Shown here: positions 62,787 to 64,000 of the stretch, piece after piece
How positions within the stretch are numbered: the stretch's first letter is position 1
How the letters are laid out: the number at the start of each line of letters is the position of its first letter
Assembly: GCA_947650285.1 (NCBI GenBank)
Contig: CANTFL010000086.1
Coordinates: forward strand, 1-64,000
Direction: 5' to 3'
Source of the DNA: Hyaloperonospora brassicae
Lineage: Eukaryota; Oomycota; Peronosporomycetes; Peronosporales; Peronosporaceae
Length of the DNA stretch: 64,000 nt
The notes under the pieces: generated by a model
Told to the model about the DNA's origin: nothing
The model's database searches: none
The model's input: only the letters and a program-made list of their open reading frames with translations
Position numbers and translations under genes: made by a program

Positions 62787-64000
62787 GAGTTGGACCAAGC
62801 ACTTGTACAGGCCTTGGCGTTGGGCCAAGCCCAGATGGAGGCTCAGCTTGACCTCCTGATTCGGATTTAACAACCGATGGCAAGTCCAACTTACGCGGCG
62901 CAAGCGCCTCCAAGTTCACGATGGGACGGGTCCCGATACGGCTTAAGCAAGCCAACGTAGAACACGGTGTGTGTGAGCAGTTTGCGCGGAAGGTTGAGCG
63001 TGTACGCCAATCCCTTCTTGACGACGACCGTGAATGGTCCAATAGAGCGCGGGCGCAATTTTGTCTTGAAGACATCAGAGACTACATTTGTAGGTAAGTT
63101 TTTAGCATTGAGTAGAACTTGGTCTCCGACCTTATAAAGTTTAATACATCCTCTGCCTTTAACATCAGCTTGCTCCTTTTGTCTATCTTGGCTATCAGCC
63201 AGTGCATCACGCACGTGTCGTAAGGCATTCAGTCGCGTTGCGAGAAACTCGCTTACCTGTTTTTGAACAGTAGAAGGGCTGATATCAGCAAGCCGACCGG
63301 CCATCTCTCCCCCACCAAGCCCTGAACCACGTAGTGGTAGCGTAAACGGAACGCGAGGGTGTGTGAGACCATTCACATAAAACGGTGTGTAGCCGGTGGA
63401 GGCATGCACGGCGTTATTCAACGCAAGCTCAACGACAGGTAGCATCGAACTCCAACGCTTTGGCGTTTCAGCGCAAAAACTGCGCAAGATGTCACCGACG
63501 ATGCGATTCATTCACTCGGTTTGACCATCAGTCTGCGGATGATTTGCTGTGGACATGTACAAACGTGTGCCGAGCACCTTATAGATGGACTTCCAAAACT
63601 TCCCAGCGAAGCGAGGATCTCTATCAGAGAAAATTGCCAACGGCAAACCGTGTTGTCGAAACACGCGATCGATAAACAGCGTAGCTGTACCTTCACCATC
63701 AATGGTATCTGTCATCGCTGCTAAATGAGCCATCTTGCTCAAACGGTCAACAAAGACCACAATACCCGTATTTCCATACGAATCCTTCGGTAATCCGAAC
63801 AGGAAGTCCACGCTGATGGACTTCCAATACCCTTTGGGTATAGGCAAGCTATACAGCGGCGCGGCCGCGTGAGGTGATGGTTTCACCCGTTGACACGTTT
63901 CACACGTACGCACATATGTGCTCGCCCATTTGTATAGTTTGGGCCACCAATAGCATTGGCTAACTGAGCCGTAGGTCTTTTCACGACCGAGATGACCACT
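62506..64000 (-). pseudogene. A4 integrase and chromodomain, broken
   Basis: From the window edge: 'CETCQRVKP' (63913 frame), 'ISVDFLFGLP', 'FSDRDPRFAG' and 'DGQTE', then TGA at 63512 where A2 has CGA (Arg after the catalytic Glu). It resumes at 63511-62891 with 'FALNNAVHASTGYTPFY'-type core end (here 'LALNNAV') and the GPY/F-like module '[13 protein letters not shown]', which keeps the GPF that A2 has lost. A shift near 62900 leads to 63075-62506 with the chromodomain '[20 protein letters not shown]', ending in TAA after 'LPLRQY'. That stop may be the native end of pol, since A1-A3 run on only through shifted sequence. Confidence 0.85.

Larger units (their letters stand above)
61025..64000 (-). 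mobile_element. Ty3/gypsy element A4, 3' part (cut by window edge)
   Basis: Minus-strand family A element: 3' LTR (61025-61507), polypurine tract (61508-61519), antisense region and pol up to the integrase zinc finger at the window edge. It is the most diverged A copy and so the most useful for comparing the antisense region with A2 and A3. The lower boundary is approximate (within about 5 bp) because the LTR end is degenerate. Confidence 0.9.

Noticed and set aside
1..64000. CRISPR arrays, rRNA, tRNA genes, bacterial operons or riboswitches
   Set aside because: None seen; the composition, element types and effectors indicate a eukaryotic nuclear genome.

Overview
The window looks like a repeat-rich, effector-bearing region of a plant-pathogenic oomycete (Peronosporales: a Phytophthora or downy-mildew type genome). 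This rests on two near-identical secreted RXLR-type effector genes with a WY-like C-terminus, oomycete-type initiator motifs just upstream of both, and Ty3/gypsy, Ty1/copia and LINE retroelements that fill almost everything else. I cannot name the species. No rRNA, tRNA, CRISPR array or ordinary housekeeping gene was recognised.

Layout, left to right. 1-2558: 3' end of Ty3/gypsy element A1 (+). 2559-3174: Ty1/copia reverse transcriptase relic, interrupted by full element A2 (3175-10870, minus, 5-bp target duplication AAATT), resuming at 10876-11690. 11740-13900: very old Ty3/gypsy pol relic (+). 13901-18136: AT-rich, no gene recognised. 18137-19431: C-terminal part of a decayed LINE (minus), interrupted by Ty3 element B1 (19432-26345, minus); the LINE resumes at 26346-26960. 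27000-28500: unassigned open frames. 28534-29397: effector 1 (minus). 29400-30991: flanking DNA. 30992-39023: element B2 (minus). 39024-40159: second copy of the flanking DNA. 40160-43370: left part of another B element (B3). 43371-52860: an inserted block of unknown identity that itself carries element A3 (44139-51725, +). 52861-56612: right part of a B element (B4). 56613-58500: second copy of the LINE and unassigned segments. 58801-59682: effector 2 (minus). 59683-61024: flanking DNA. 61025-64000: element A4 (minus), cut by the window edge.

Two things tie the region together. First, both Ty3 families (A and B) carry, between the integrase end and the 3' LTR, an additional protein-coding region on the strand opposite to gag-pol. 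It is found in all seven element copies that retain this interval. It runs inward from just inside the 3' LTR, overlaps the chromodomain end of pol in antisense, and ends in a heptad-like helical segment. This is the best candidate here for an undescribed system, although every copy seen is broken somewhere. Second, the effector duplication looks retrotransposon-driven. The B3/B4 element matches B2 on its left and B1 on its right, with a switch near 54907, and B2 is itself a left/right hybrid with mismatched LTRs and duplicated flanks. Both are what unequal crossing-over between B elements would leave. The two effectors differ mainly in one central cassette of about 200 bp set between nearly identical sequence.

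Most coding regions are damaged. The best preserved are the A2 RNase H-integrase-chromodomain frame, the B2 gag, protease and RNase H-integrase frames, and the two effector genes.
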